In this document: one piece after another, positions 10,156 through 20,525 of the stretch | Layout: every line of letters starts with the position of its first letter | Numbering within the stretch: the first letter of the stretch is position 1 | NCBI GenBank assembly: GCA_963565915.1 | Contig: OY751492.1 | Location: 806,001-870,000, forward strand | Reading direction: 5' to 3' | Source of the DNA: Entoloma clypeatum | Taxonomy: Eukaryota; Basidiomycota; Agaricomycetes; Agaricales; Entolomataceae | DNA: 64,000 nt | The notes under the pieces: generated by a model | Databases searched by the model: none | Told to the model about the DNA's origin: nothing | Seen by the model: the letters and a program-made list of their open reading frames with translations, nothing else | Made by a program: the position numbers and the translations under genes

Positions 10156-11405
10156 GTACCATCTGCTTCAGTGGTGGGCCGTTTCCTCTTCAATAGATCA
10201 GGATCCTTTCCTCGTTCCGACGTCGCGATCGTGATCTTCTGACTAGTATTCGGACACTTGATGGTCAGGAGTTGTCCTCCATCTCTATCATTTTGATAAT
10301 TACTACAAGTTACCGCGTCGAAAGGTCGCCCCAAAAGCACTCTATAGGCTGGCTCATTTATAATATGGACCTGCAGATAGACTACAATGTGATCAAAACG
10401 GAACGGCACATTTCGCGATAGCCCCAGCGACTTTTCGATTTGCTTATTGGCACTTTGCATATGGATGCATATATCTGGATCCCACGAAAGCCTCATCGCG
10501 ACGGCTGCAGCCTTCGACATCGAGACGATCTGGGAGCCTCCATCAAGAATACACTGTTCTTCCATCATTCCATTCACCACAGCACTTACTGTCCGAAGAC
10601 TCTGCGATTCCTGTGCGACATATACTGGTTTAGGTGCTGTCCCAGGCGGCAAACTCTCGAGATACTGTAAGACGGGGTCCGAGACGACCACCGAACCGAC
10701 AGGTAGGTTGTTTATAGTCTGTTCCATGATCATGAACGACGCCACTGGCAATTCATCTACTTTAACTATATCTTCTAGTTCGTTTGTTTGGGCAAACTTT
10801 TTCCAATATGACAACTGGCTGTCGTCCATTGAATCTAGCAGGTTCAACGCTCGAACGTTCGCAGGTACTCTCTTCCTAGTCAATAGCTTTCGCAATTCCT
10901 CTTGTACTACTTTATCTGCCCTCAATAAATCACCCAATGCAATCGTGATCGGAGTCTCGAGCACTGCCGAGACCGTGACACCCTTCGATTGTTCTTCGAT
11001 AGGTGCCTTGCTGCGAAACGCCGGTCCCTTTCGATCAACGTCGGGGATGGTCTCGCGGTCGGGTCTTTTATTTTTACCAAGGGGAACGAAAGCGACTTCT
11101 GGTACATCACGAAACAGCAAATCAACTGCTGGTCTAGGGACTTCTTCGCAGGTAAACGCTTGGTCACTATCTTTTTGGGTGACAGACTTTGTCTTGGCCG
11201 ATGGCTTCGGCGTTAACTCAGGTTCTGCCTCATCATCATCGCTATCTACTTCCTCGACTTCTTCAATATCTTTTTCTATTTCATTTTCTGTTTCACTATC
11301 TGGGTCTCGGTTTTCAGTCCGTTTCTCCGGCGATTTGGCACGATTCTTTTCAACCCAAGACCTTGCTGGAATCTGCTTCGCCTTCCTCGAACGTTCTAAA
11401 AACCC
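10110..11405 (-). CDS. Gypsy-M protease frame, joined to gag and pol by -1 shifts
   Basis: An open frame from the GGGTTTT at 11399-11405 to a stop at 10110, lying -1 to gag and +1 to pol. The first 90 codons are acidic and linker-like. The aspartic protease core reads QCILDGGSQIVSMSKAAAV (near 10500-10550), with DGG in place of the usual D[ST]G, as also seen in some fungal Gypsy proteases; the flap and second hydrophobic block (IINEPAYRVLLGRPFDAV) follow. The protease would cut the gag-pro-pol precursor. No stop interrupts the 432 codons. Confidence 0.8.
   Translation of the reverse strand, partial: GFLERSRKAKQIPARSWVEKNRAKSPEKRTENRDPDSETENEIEKDIEEVEEVDSDDDEAEPELTPKPSAKTKSVTQKDSDQAFTCEEVPRPAVDLLFRDVPEVAFVPLGKNKRPDRETIPDVDRKGPAFRSKAPIEEQSKGVTVSAVLETPITIALGDLLRADKVVQEELRKLLTRKRVPANVRALNLLDSMDDSQLSYWKKFAQTNELEDIVKVDELPVASFMIMEQTINNLPVGSVVVSDPVLQYLESLPPGTAPKPVYVAQESQSLRTVSAVVNGMMEEQCILDGGSQIVSMSKAAAVAMRLSWDPDICIHMQSANKQIEKSLGLSRNVPFRFDHIVVYLQVHIINEPAYRVLLGRPFDAVTCSNYQNDRDGGQLLTIKCPNTSQKITIATSERGKDPDLLKRKRPTTEADGTGFQSSMNWSATRER
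10149..10155 (-). promoter_or_regulatory. Candidate -1 ribosomal frameshift site, pro to pol (GGGTTTT)
   Basis: In the protease frame the codons are G|GGT|TTT; sliding back one base gives GGG TTT and opens pol. The phase was checked base by base. About 14 nt downstream the minus strand can form a 5-bp hairpin (CTGGT-CGGCC-ACCAG), a plausible stimulator. Function is inferred. Confidence 0.6.
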
Positions 11406-13051
11406 GATTCCTTCTTGGCATTCCCCGATCGGGTGACTACAAATTGACTGATGTCCTGCATCGCTTTAGTCATCGTGAGGAATGCTTCCTGCATATCAGG
11501 CTTTCCCGAAGTACCCTCAGGCTCATTGATGGGTAACTGTTGCTGGACTGGCATCATTCCCGGCATCGCGACTCGATTCTGCAGTGCCACATTCTGGGGA
11601 ACTGGGTTTGATATTCCAGACATAAAAGAATTCTGAACTGGGGTATAGTGTACGGGAACCGCCGGAGCAGTACCGTATGGTTGCATATACATATTGAAAT
11701 TATTAAATGGCTGCTGAACCGGGTTTAACGGTGGGACTGCCGTACCGGCCTGTTGTTGCGCTATGAGATTGTTCAATGCCATGATCTGTTGGTCGCGCTT
11801 GGCCATCCCTTCTTGCATCAACCACAGATTCTCGTCTCGCTGATTGCGAGGCTTATTCGTAAACAGAGAGTAGTCTGAATTGTCCTGTATTTGCGCAAGG
11901 TTGAGTAGGCCAGGAGCTTGCTCGTCTTCGAAATATCCTTGATACAATTCCTTATTGGCCGACAATTGCTCTACCCAATCCTTCTGACTAATATTACTAG
12001 GCTCGCGAGGAATGTAGCCTCCGTCTGGCAAACGGATCCCTTGTGGGGTGGCTTTAATTTTTCCTTGCGCTAGATGCGTCTGAAGTTCGGTACACTCTCG
12101 AAGGAAATGGTGCGGCTTGTAGCAATAGTGACAACATCCCGGAGGCGCCCCACCACTGGGTGCCGCTCGCGGTTCCTGTTTGTACTGTTGCTGAGGGCCT
12201 GCCTGCATCGCTTGAAGCGTTTTCATAATTCCTTGCGTAGATTTCTCGAAGCCTTCAACTCTATCGGTCAACAATGCCTGACTCTGCACCACAGACTCAA
12301 GCATTTGCTCGATCTTTACCGCCGATGACGGATTGGACATAGGAATAGCGACATTGGAGGGAGCGGCCCGTGACGTATAATTATTGGAAGCAGTGAAACC
12401 GTTATGGTGCCTCGCCATTTTCTCAACAATTTCTATTACATCACTCAAGTCTACGAGATTATCCTGATGTCTCACCACAGGTGCCACGGCATTATTTGCT
12501 GTGGCCGCGGTGTCCACCATGGACAATCTCAACTTGACCGCTTCTGCGAAGTCGTCGTTTAAACAACTCAAGAACCTCCCCACGAGCTCACGATTGGAGA
12601 TACAACCATTCGCACCAGTCAGTTTCTTAGCTTCGGCTTTGAAACTACGTTTTAGTGACATAATTTCATCCAGATTTCCTAGTCCCAGACGACTGTGCTC
12701 CTTGCAGATACTCAATAATCTGGCCAAGGTACCGTCGCGTCCGCTCGCTACCACTGGGTAGTTGTTTATTAACTCTTTCTTATACTCCTCCCATGTGCCT
12801 GTAGCGTAGGAATCGAGGGTTGTCCATTCTTCTTCAGAGACACTATCTGCATAGCCTCCGATTAACTTTTTCTTTTCCACGATATCGGTTATACCTGCGT
12901 GGTCAAAGCAGATTTCGACTTCATCAATAAATCTTAAAAGCTCGGAGGCTTTTTCTTTATCAAATCTCGGTGCTCCTCGTTCACTTCGACGCGGCATTCT
13001 CAAACCATTCCTTGGTGCAGTTGCAGCAACATTCTGTGTATTTGTAGCCAT
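11396..13051 (-). CDS. Gypsy-M gag (capsid and zinc-knuckle nucleocapsid)
   Basis: An open frame of about 551 codons from ATG at 13049-13051 (MATNTQNVAATAPRN). The frame stays open 65 codons further upstream without an obvious ATG, so a longer form is possible. The N-terminal half is capsid-like (FDKEKASELLRFIDEVEICF). A CCHC zinc knuckle CHYCYKPHHFLREC (CX2CX4HX4C, near 12090-12135) follows, then a Gln/Pro/Met-rich tail. Gag would package the element RNA. The stop TAG (11396-11398) directly follows the GGGTTTT heptamer. Confidence 0.85.
   Translation of the reverse strand: MATNTQNVAATAPRNGLRMPRRSERGAPRFDKEKASELLRFIDEVEICFDHAGITDIVEKKKLIGGYADSVSEEEWTTLDSYATGTWEEYKKELINNYPVVASGRDGTLARLLSICKEHSRLGLGNLDEIMSLKRSFKAEAKKLTGANGCISNRELVGRFLSCLNDDFAEAVKLRLSMVDTAATANNAVAPVVRHQDNLVDLSDVIEIVEKMARHHNGFTASNNYTSRAAPSNVAIPMSNPSSAVKIEQMLESVVQSQALLTDRVEGFEKSTQGIMKTLQAMQAGPQQQYKQEPRAAPSGGAPPGCCHYCYKPHHFLRECTELQTHLAQGKIKATPQGIRLPDGGYIPREPSNISQKDWVEQLSANKELYQGYFEDEQAPGLLNLAQIQDNSDYSLFTNKPRNQRDENLWLMQEGMAKRDQQIMALNNLIAQQQAGTAVPPLNPVQQPFNNFNMYMQPYGTAPAVPVHYTPVQNSFMSGISNPVPQNVALQNRVAMPGMMPVQQQLPINEPEGTSGKPDMQEAFLTMTKAMQDISQFVVTRSGNAKKESGF
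11399..11405 (-). promoter_or_regulatory. Candidate -1 ribosomal frameshift site, gag to pro (GGGTTTT)
   Basis: In the gag frame the codons are G|GGT|TTT|TAG, so the slippery heptamer abuts the gag stop. A -1 slip gives GGG TTT TTA GAA and enters an open protease frame. No clear downstream hairpin was seen. Confidence 0.65.
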
Positions 13052-13535
13052 TGTATATGTCGACAATTGACTGTTAAGATTTTGATTTTGAGTTTGTATT
13101 GGTTGCACAATGAATACTGAATGCTCTCGCGATGCTAGTAGCCTTTCCGATTCAAGGTTTTCTAGTGTTCTCTTTTGAGTATGCTTTATGGGCTCTTCGA
13201 GAGGTCCTACTAGTTCTGCTCCTGCTTTCGATAGACTATGGGTCACGTGCTCGCGAGCCGTTTCAATAGATTGTGAATTTGTTGCTTTTGAAGATGACGC
13301 TTTTAGAGACGTTGTCTTCGGTTTATGACTACTCGCGAGACCTCTTTTATGAACTGGAGGCTTCCAAGAGTTTGCTTTAACGTGTTTGCTGCTAGATGCA
13401 ACAGTGGGTTTGCTTGTAGAGGACAGGGTTATCTCTCAAGCGAGAACTATAACTAATTCCTTGAGAGGAACTGTATCGAGCCGATACTGAGTAAATTTGT
13501 TATTTTAGAACCACCCCTCGCGGTGGGCTCCAGGT
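13052..13535 (-). other. Gypsy-M 5' leader between LTR and gag
   Basis: Untranslated leader or 5' extension of gag. It contains TCGCGA-centred palindromes near 13247 and 13333 and the candidate primer site next to the LTR. Confidence 0.5.
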
Positions 13536-13988
13536 GAAACAAAGGAAGTGAGTCTGGGGATGAGCGCGAGCGATATCTCTATCACACACACAAACACCAA
13601 ACACAACAACGAAGACCGAACAAGTCTCGCGATGTGTACTTCTCAATCGATATAGTTCGGGGTGATGAGTGGGATCACTCAGGATGCGACTCTTCCAAAC
13701 AACAATTGAATAACTCATTTAGCAATGGCTCGATAGGTCTCGAACAAGACTTAGAGATAGTTCTCAATAGATAATGAACTGAGATTTGTGATTTCCGAAC
13801 CAACAAGACTTTGCGAACATGATCTCGACCAAATACGCACACGACAATGACCAATACGACCGATAGATAACACGATTTGATGATTGACAAGTTCTCAAAC
13901 AGACAAAACACAATTGTGACTGACTTCCGATGCAAACCAAATGATCTCGAGGCTTCAATGATACTCGCGAACGACGACAGATGCACAA
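13536..13988 (-). repeat. 5' LTR of Gypsy-M (part shared with the 3' copy)
   Basis: Direct repeat of 6723-7176, same orientation. The shared stretch ends at gatgcacaa, after which this copy continues into sequence absent from the left copy. Confidence 0.8.
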
Positions 13989-14875
13989 GACAAATGCTAT
14001 CAATTCTGGGGCACAATCTAACCTAACCTATCTACCACGAAACTACGAGATTTTATACATGAGCAGCAATAAATATAGAAAAAGGTTGCATGTGGTATCG
14101 ATAAATGGTATCCAGTCAAGTGACCTTCGCTAGAGTCGTTTCGATGCGCCCATGTGGTAGACAACGCCACAGGTACACCCCTTTTCCATATCCAAACCTC
14201 TGCCACACTGGAGAGGCCACTATTTTAATATCTTGGTTTTGCGATGTACCCGGGACGATGCCGATTAGTTACCGTGAGGTATCAGCTGCATCAATTAAGG
14301 GTCGCCTTGATAAGCCACCCATCAGATTCGGTCCCTATCAAAGTTCACCATAAGGTCACGTTGATCGCGACGTATCAAACCCGATCTTGGTCTGTATCAT
14401 CCGATGTCACTTCGATATTCCTGATATGGACGATTTGGACGTGGAGCACGGCGCACGTTGACCAAACCTCTCGCGAGAATGTCTCCGGTCAAGCCCCGAT
14501 GTATGGTAGACAGTGCTAGTGTCATCGATAACTCCAATATAACCCATCTTCTTGTTTCACGCTTCATCGCGAGAGGCACTCGATAGTCTTTTCTATCTCG
14601 CGAGATGATCCCATAGCTCTCGAGTATCATAGCTAAGCCCATAGTGGTGACCAGCGCTATGTCCTACATTGCCAGGGTCGCTGGTCTCTCTCTCTAACGT
14701 CGCCACTAAGTCCTCAGAATCGGAGCTCATCTAGGACTCTCTATATCCCTTAGAGATAGTGTGAAAGGGTGCAAAATGCGCAGATTTTAGGCCTAGACGC
14801 ATCGCGGCCTTATCAGCGCCCGACGCAAGGTACTACTGTTCAAAAAAAACAACCACTCCCCCTCATCACACCATC
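13989..14875. other. Region between Gypsy-M and Gypsy-A gag; possibly the rest of a long Gypsy-M LTR
   Basis: No gene recognised. It holds exact TCTCGCGAGA palindromes at 14469-14478 and 14596-14605 and a TCGCGAGA near 14564. The last 60 bp are probably Gypsy-A leader. Confidence 0.45.
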
Positions 14876-15972
14876 ATGGCCGAAGGCACCAATGCCCAAT
14901 TCAACGAAGAATTTGAACAACACCACGCACCATCACCCTTACCTCTGATACCACTGTTCAATCACCCCCCCCCACAAAACAACAATCGTGGAAGGAAATT
15001 AGAAGTCGCCGCGGATCCCGGCAAATACAATGGATCCAAAGCAACATTCACAGTATGGTGGACTAAATGCTCGCATGGCTCAGGGTCAACCGAGAGCTAT
15101 TCAATGGAGAAGAAGAAGTGTGCATTGCAGTGTGGTCGTGATTGGACAGTTCCATGGCAGGAGTTTACGGGGAAACCCGTTTGAATCAATGTATGGAATC
15201 AGAAGATTGGCCAACGTACCGAGAGCTAGTCAGTGAAATCACAACAAGGTTTCGTCCCACCACTGAGATCAAATGGGCCCGATCCAAAATCGAGAGCTTT
15301 AAGCAAGGTTCAATGAAGACCGATGATTGGATTATGCAATTCGGGACCCTGGTGATCAAGGGCAAGATCGAGGAAAGGCACGGTGTAACCCTTTTGGAAA
15401 GGAACGCCAAGGAATCTATCATGCAACAACTCTTCCAGCAAGGGAGGAGAAAGTCCACGGTGCAGGGCACCTGTGAAGAAATTTTGGCAATCGGCAGAGC
15501 GGAAGAGACCTTCGCAGCAAGACCAGGCATGAGGACTGGCAATAACTTTGGACAACAACGTAACACATGGGGCAATCGGCCCGCATATGGACAACAGCAG
15601 CAACAGAGGCCCTTTGGGCAACAACAGAATGGGGGGTACCGTCCTCAACAACAAAACGGTCAACAACAACAACAGCAGCAACCACGACGGGATCCAAATG
15701 CAATGGATGTCGATAGGAACCAGAGACGTGCTCCTGGTAATTGTTATAACTGCGGCGGACAGGGGCATTTTGCCCGAGATTGCAGATGGCCACAGCGCAG
15801 GGTACAAGCAGCAATGATTGAACAGATCGACGAACAAGAGGAGGAGGAAATTTTGAGACAGATCAACGCAAGGCGTCAAGCGCGCCAAGCTAATAATGGA
15901 CAGCAGGGCCAACCGGCTCAGAACAACAGACAGGCTGCAGCGCAGCAGGATTTTGTAAACGTCAACCAGTAA
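14876..15972 (+). pseudogene. Gypsy-A gag, one frameshift and one TGA stop
   Basis: Starts at ATG 14876 (MAEGTNAQFNEEF). The capsid-like segment RKLEVAADPGKYNGSKATF runs to about 15065, where the frame must change to MLAWLRVNRELFNGEEEV. A TGA at 15139-15141 lies in WS-stop-LDSSMAG, where CGA (Arg) would fit. From 15142 the frame is open to 15972, with MESEDWPTYRELVSEITTRF, a Gln/Asn-rich stretch and a CCHC knuckle (CYNCGGQGHFARDC, near 15741-15782). Without the two lesions this would be a normal chromovirus gag of about 365 codons. Confidence 0.85.
15948..15954 (+). promoter_or_regulatory. Candidate -1 frameshift site, Gypsy-A gag to pol (GGATTTT)
   Basis: Gag codons are G|GAT|TTT, 15 nt before the gag stop; sliding back one base gives GGA TTT TGT and enters the pol frame (QPVIPPLALTNRYEQLPI). 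The heptamer resembles the G GAU UUA site of a mammalian betaretrovirus pro-pol junction. The same heptamer in the same phase ends gag in Gypsy-B3 and B4. Confidence 0.55.
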
Positions 15973-18900
15973 TTCCCCCGCTGGCTCTGACAAATCGATA
16001 TGAACAATTGCCTATAGACTCTTACATACATAAAGACACTGTAAATTCTTGGTTTCAAAAGCTTACGGACGCAGCAGTTACATACAATAAAATACTATTG
16101 GACAAACCCAAAAAGGTAAAAACCCAAAAAAATAGCACAGATGAATCGGACTTAGATACACTTGTAAACTATATCATTGGGGAGCCCTCAGCAACGAGGC
16201 TTGGTTTGTCCCCTACGGATGAATGCTTAATTCCCTGTTGCGAAGAATCAGATAATTTAACTAGGCAAACGGACTCTATGGGGGAACCATCTTTTATTCA
16301 ATCCGCTTCTGTGGAAAAGGAGCTTATAATGAAAATCACACTGGAAACGTTGCAGGACAAACGCACATTTGATGTTGAAGCATTATTAGACTCAGGGGTG
16401 ACAGGGATGTTCATAGATTTGGACTTCGCCAAAAAGAACAACATTAAATTAAGGGAACTACCTTTCCCCATTCAGGTCTACAACGTTGATGGCACGCTTA
16501 ACCAAGGAGGTTCGATCACACACAAAGCAGTCATGGCTATGCGGTATAAAGGACACGTGGAGATAGCAGTGTTTGAAGCATGCAACCTAGGAAAAGCTAA
16601 AATTATCATTGGACATACTTGGCTGAAACATCATAATCCAGAAATCGATTGGGAAAAAGCGGAAATTAAATTATCAAGATGTCCAGAAGAATGTGGCATG
16701 CGTCGAACACGTTACTTAAATAAAACTGCAAGGACCAGATGGAGTGGAAGGATGGAAGAAGTAGTAGAAGGAAATGAGGAAGAAGTGAAGGAGGAAGTAA
16801 TCCACATGCTCAGGGCAGCTAAGGGAGAACCCTCAGATGAAGTACCGGCGGAACAGGTTGTCCCCCAGAAATATCACAAATATCTATCAGTCTTTGAAAA
16901 GAAAGCATTGGAGAGATTACCAGTCAGGAAACCATGGGATCACGCTATAGACTTAAAACCGGATTTCGTACCAAAAAAGGCCAAAGTCTATCCCCTGTCA
17001 CCAGATGAAAGGAAAGAAGTATCTGAATTTGTAAATGATCAATTATGCAAAGGATATATTCGACCTACCAAGTCACCACAAACTTTGCCAGTATTCTTTA
17101 TACCCAAAAAAGACGGAAAGAAACGAATGGTACAGGATTACTGACATATTAACAGCTGGACCGTTCGCAATAATTATCCACTTCCGTTGATTCTGGAATT
17201 GATCGATAAATTAAAGGGAAAGAAAAAGTTTACCAAAATGGACCTCAGATGGGGGTATAACAATGTACGCATCAAAGAAGGAGATGAGTGGAAAGCGGCA
17301 TTTACAACCCCAGATGGAGCCTTCGAACCAACAGTTATGTTCTTCGGATTAAATAATTCCCCAAGCACGTTTCAAACCATGATGAACGACATATTTAGAG
17401 ACTTGATTGATCAAGGAGACGTAGTTATCTATATTGACGATATATTGGTAGCAACTGAAGGAGAAAAAGGACACAGTGAAATCGTGGAGGAAATTCTAAA
17501 AAGATTACGGGAAAATGACTTATTCTTAAAACCGGGAAAATGTTTCTTTGACAGAGACGAAATAGAGTTCTTAGGGTTAATTATTGGGAAAGACGGAATT
17601 CGAATGGATCCTTCAAAAGTAGACGCCATCAAACAATGGCCAAAACCAATGAAAGTCAAAGAAGTCCAGTCGTTTCTAGGATTGGCCAATTTCTATCGAA
17701 GATTTGTCAAAGACTTCTCTAAAGTGGCAGGGCCATTACATAAATTAACAAGGAACGAAACAATCTGGAATTGGAAAGAGGAACAGGAGGAAGCGTTTGA
17801 TATGCTAAAAAAATTATTTACAAAAGCACCTATATTAGTATCTCCCGATCCGGATCGGAAGTTGAGAGTAGAATCAGACGCATCGGACTTTGCTACAGGA
17901 GCAATTCTATCTATGGAATGCGAGGATGAGAAATGGAGGCCATGTGCCTTTCTATCTAAAGGATTGAATGACGTGGAACGAAATTACGACGTACACGATA
18001 AAGAAATGCTGGGCATAATTCGAGCGCTGGAAGCATGGAGACACCACCTTGAAGGAGCCAAACATGAGGTCGAGATCTGGACCGATCATAAAAACCTCGA
18101 GTACTTCATGAAGGGACGAAAGCTTAATCGCAGACAAGCACGCTGGGTGTTGTATCTAACATGTTTCAATTTCAAATTAATACACAAGGCTGGCACCTCA
18201 ATGGGAAAGGCAGATGCTCTTTCGACAAGGGTCGATCATAGAAAGGGGGTGGAAAATGACAACGAAGACGTAACATTATTAAAACCCGAATACTTCCACT
18301 TGCAAGCAATGGATCGAGGTCACATACTTATTGATGGACAAGAAAGTAAACTATTAAAACACATCAGGGATGCCAAGGAGTTTGATGAACAAGTGTTGAA
18401 AGCAGTGGAAGAGTTAAAAAAAAATACCAAAACATTGCGCGCAGATGAATGGCACGAAGAGCAGGGACTCTGGTTACATTGAGGAAAAGTTTATGTTCCA
18501 AAAAGTCAGGAACTCAGGGAGGAAATAATTAAATTACACCACGACAACCCAGTTGCAGGACACCCAGGGCAGTGGAAGACCCTGGAATTGGTTACACATA
18601 ATTATTGGTGGCCTAGTATTACAAACATGGTCAAAGCATACGTTGAGGGCTGCGACAGATGTCAATGATCAAAAAATGTGCCTCAACCGCTAGCCGGTAA
18701 ATTAAAAGCAAACACAGAACATGCAGGACCATGGAAACATGTTACAGCAGATTTTATTGTAGGACTTCCAGAAGCTCAGGGGTACAACGCAGTATTAGTT
18801 GTGGCTTGCAGATCGACAAAGCAATCACACTTTATCAAAACACGTGATGAAGTCTCAGCAGAAGGATTAGCTAAACTCTATCGGGACGAAGTCTGGAAAC

Positions 18901-19892
18901 TTCATGGACTGCCGGAATCGTTAATGTCAGACCGAGGACCACAATTTGCGGCAATATTTATGAAGGAACTAAATAAAATATTGGGGATCACAACTAAATT
19001 ATCAACGGCGTATCATCCGCAAACAGACGGACAGACAGAACACATCAACCAGGAGTTGGAGCAATATCTAAGATCATTTATTTCCCATCGGCAAACAGAT
19101 TGGCCCGAATGGATGGCAACCGCGGAGTTCGCCTATAATAATAAAATTCACACGGCAACTCAGTTTTCACCGTTCTATGTAAATTATGGGTTTAACCCTA
19201 GGATGGGCATAGAACCTCAGAGGGCAGAAAAGTCAGAACCGGCAAAAGAATTCGCAGAGCGAATGAAGAAGATTCATGAGGAGGCAGAAGCAGCGCTAGT
19301 AAAAGCACAAGAAGAGATGGAACGGTATGCAAACCTGAAACGGGGTGATGCACCAGTTTACAAAGTTGGCAACAAAGTTTGGTTATCGACTAAAGACCTA
19401 AAGTTGAACCGACCCTTAAAGAAACTTGCCGAACAATGGATTGGACCCTATACCATAACCCAAATCATTTTGTCACACGCTGTAGAACTTAAATTACCAA
19501 AAACTTGGAAAATCCACCCGGTCATCAATGTATCACGGGTCCGATTATTTAAAGAACCACTATTTATATCACAAAGGGTGCAGGCACCAAACCCGATAGT
19601 TATCAATGGCGAAGAGGAGTACAATGTCGCTAAAGTTATTGACTCAAGGTTGAAGAGAGGGAAGTTGGAATATTTAGTGCAATGGGAGGGTCTGACTCAG
19701 GACCACAACATGTGGGAACCCGAGGATCACCTAGAACATGCCAAGGAAGCGGTGGAGGACTTCTTTAAATTAAACCCAAATGCACCCCGGCGCTTACGCG
19801 CAAACATCTTTGAAGGATTGGAATTTAAACCATATGAGAATTTCACGGACACCCCGGACAACATCATATCTCGCCTGAAAGTCGAGATCTAG
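15955..19892 (+). pseudogene. Gypsy-A pol with chromodomain, three TGA stops in one frame
   Basis: One frame runs from the gag overlap to 19892, broken only by TGA at 17142-17144, 18480-18482 and 18666-18668. Domains in order: aspartic protease (LLDSGVTGMFID, about 16385-16420); reverse transcriptase (MVQDY-stop-HIN, where Gypsy RTs have DYR; FTKMDLRWGYNNVRI; YIDDIL near 17430); RNase H (VESDASDFATGAIL; WTDHKNLEYF); integrase HHCC finger (about 18540-18665) and DDE core (ADFIVGLPEAQG; LMSDRGPQFAA; STAYHPQTDGQTEHINQE); and a C-terminal chromodomain (LEYLVQWEGLTQDHNMWEPE, about 19665-19725). The chromodomain likely directs integration to marked chromatin. Confidence 0.9.
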
Positions 19893-19903
19893 AAAGGGGG
19901 TAA

Positions 19904-20199
19904 TGTTATGATCATATTTTCACTTTTCACTTTTTACTCTATCTTATCTTATCTTGATCTTATCTTATCTACATCATATCATACATGAGGACATCTTATC
20001 ATTATTGCGCAGCATGACGCTGCCACAACACAGCCTCATGGAATTTACATATATAAGTAGGGTACTTTCACTTGTATTCGATAGCTTGTTCTCTTGAGAT
20101 TCCCGCTGGGTCTCTTGGCAATACAGTTCTCTTATCATCTTTCCACTTCGTTCCTAAGTTTGGGCTCGCGACGTCGTTTGACTTAGCGTCGCCTCAACA
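19904..20199 (+). repeat. 3' LTR of Gypsy-A
   Basis: TGTTATGATCA...CGCCTCAACA, 296 bp with TGTT/AACA ends, following the purine tract agaaagggggtaa. A TATATAAG box lies near 20050. Confidence 0.85.
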
Positions 20200-20517
20200 G
20201 GAAGGCCAATTGATAATGTTTGTTCTTTGTTTGTTTTCTTATATGATCAGTTGGCTCTGCATGTTGTTCATTTTTGTTCGGTACATATTATAGAGGCCTG
20301 GACAGTTGACTATGGATAGTGGACTGTCAGGCTGTGTAAGGGCAACCATCTGATTTTCCTTAGTCCGACATCTCTGACTCTTTTCCAACGCCTCCGACTG
20401 GTCTTCCGACCCTCCGACCGCTGTGGTACATCTATTATTTATATTACTATACTTTACATTTCCTTTCTTTTCCATCTCTCTTTCAACACCTCCGACTTCT
20501 GATGACCTCCGACCATA
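20200..20517. other. Spacer without recognisable feature
   Basis: Repeated CTCCGAC motifs occur between 20365 and 20515. No gene seen. Confidence 0.5.
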
Positions 20518-20525
20518 CTCCGCAT

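Larger units (their letters stand above)
6723..13988 (-). mobile_element. Gypsy-M: minus-strand Ty3/Gypsy element nested in Gypsy-A
   Basis: Two direct repeats of about 453 bp (6723-7176 and 13536-13988) flank gag, protease and pol read on the minus strand. A TGG-initial candidate primer site (TGGAGCCCACCGCGAG, minus strand, about 13518-13533) lies 2 nt from the 5' LTR end. The left LTR joins directly to an integrase coding sequence that is cut short, so pol's 3' end and probably part of the 3' LTR were lost in one deletion. If so, the true 5' LTR may extend right to about 14813, where a short GCGC could be the other half of a 4-bp target duplication. No convincing 5-bp duplication is visible. 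Confidence 0.75.
5938..20199 (+). mobile_element. Gypsy-A: chromodomain Ty3/Gypsy element with a second Gypsy nested in it
   Basis: The two LTRs (5938-6197 and 19904-20199) agree closely, with about six differences over 260 bp. Leader sequence follows the 5' LTR, and gag, pol and chromodomain precede the 3' LTR, all on the plus strand. Between leader and gag lies Gypsy-M in the opposite orientation. The 5' LTR lacks about 36 bp of its start, so the outer target duplication cannot be verified. Coding parts carry one frameshift and four TGA stops, so the copy is dead as it stands. Confidence 0.8.

Noticed and set aside
10447..11436. Long plus-strand ORF of 329 codons
   Set aside because: It lies antisense to the Gypsy-M protease, which has conserved motifs; Ser-rich shadow.
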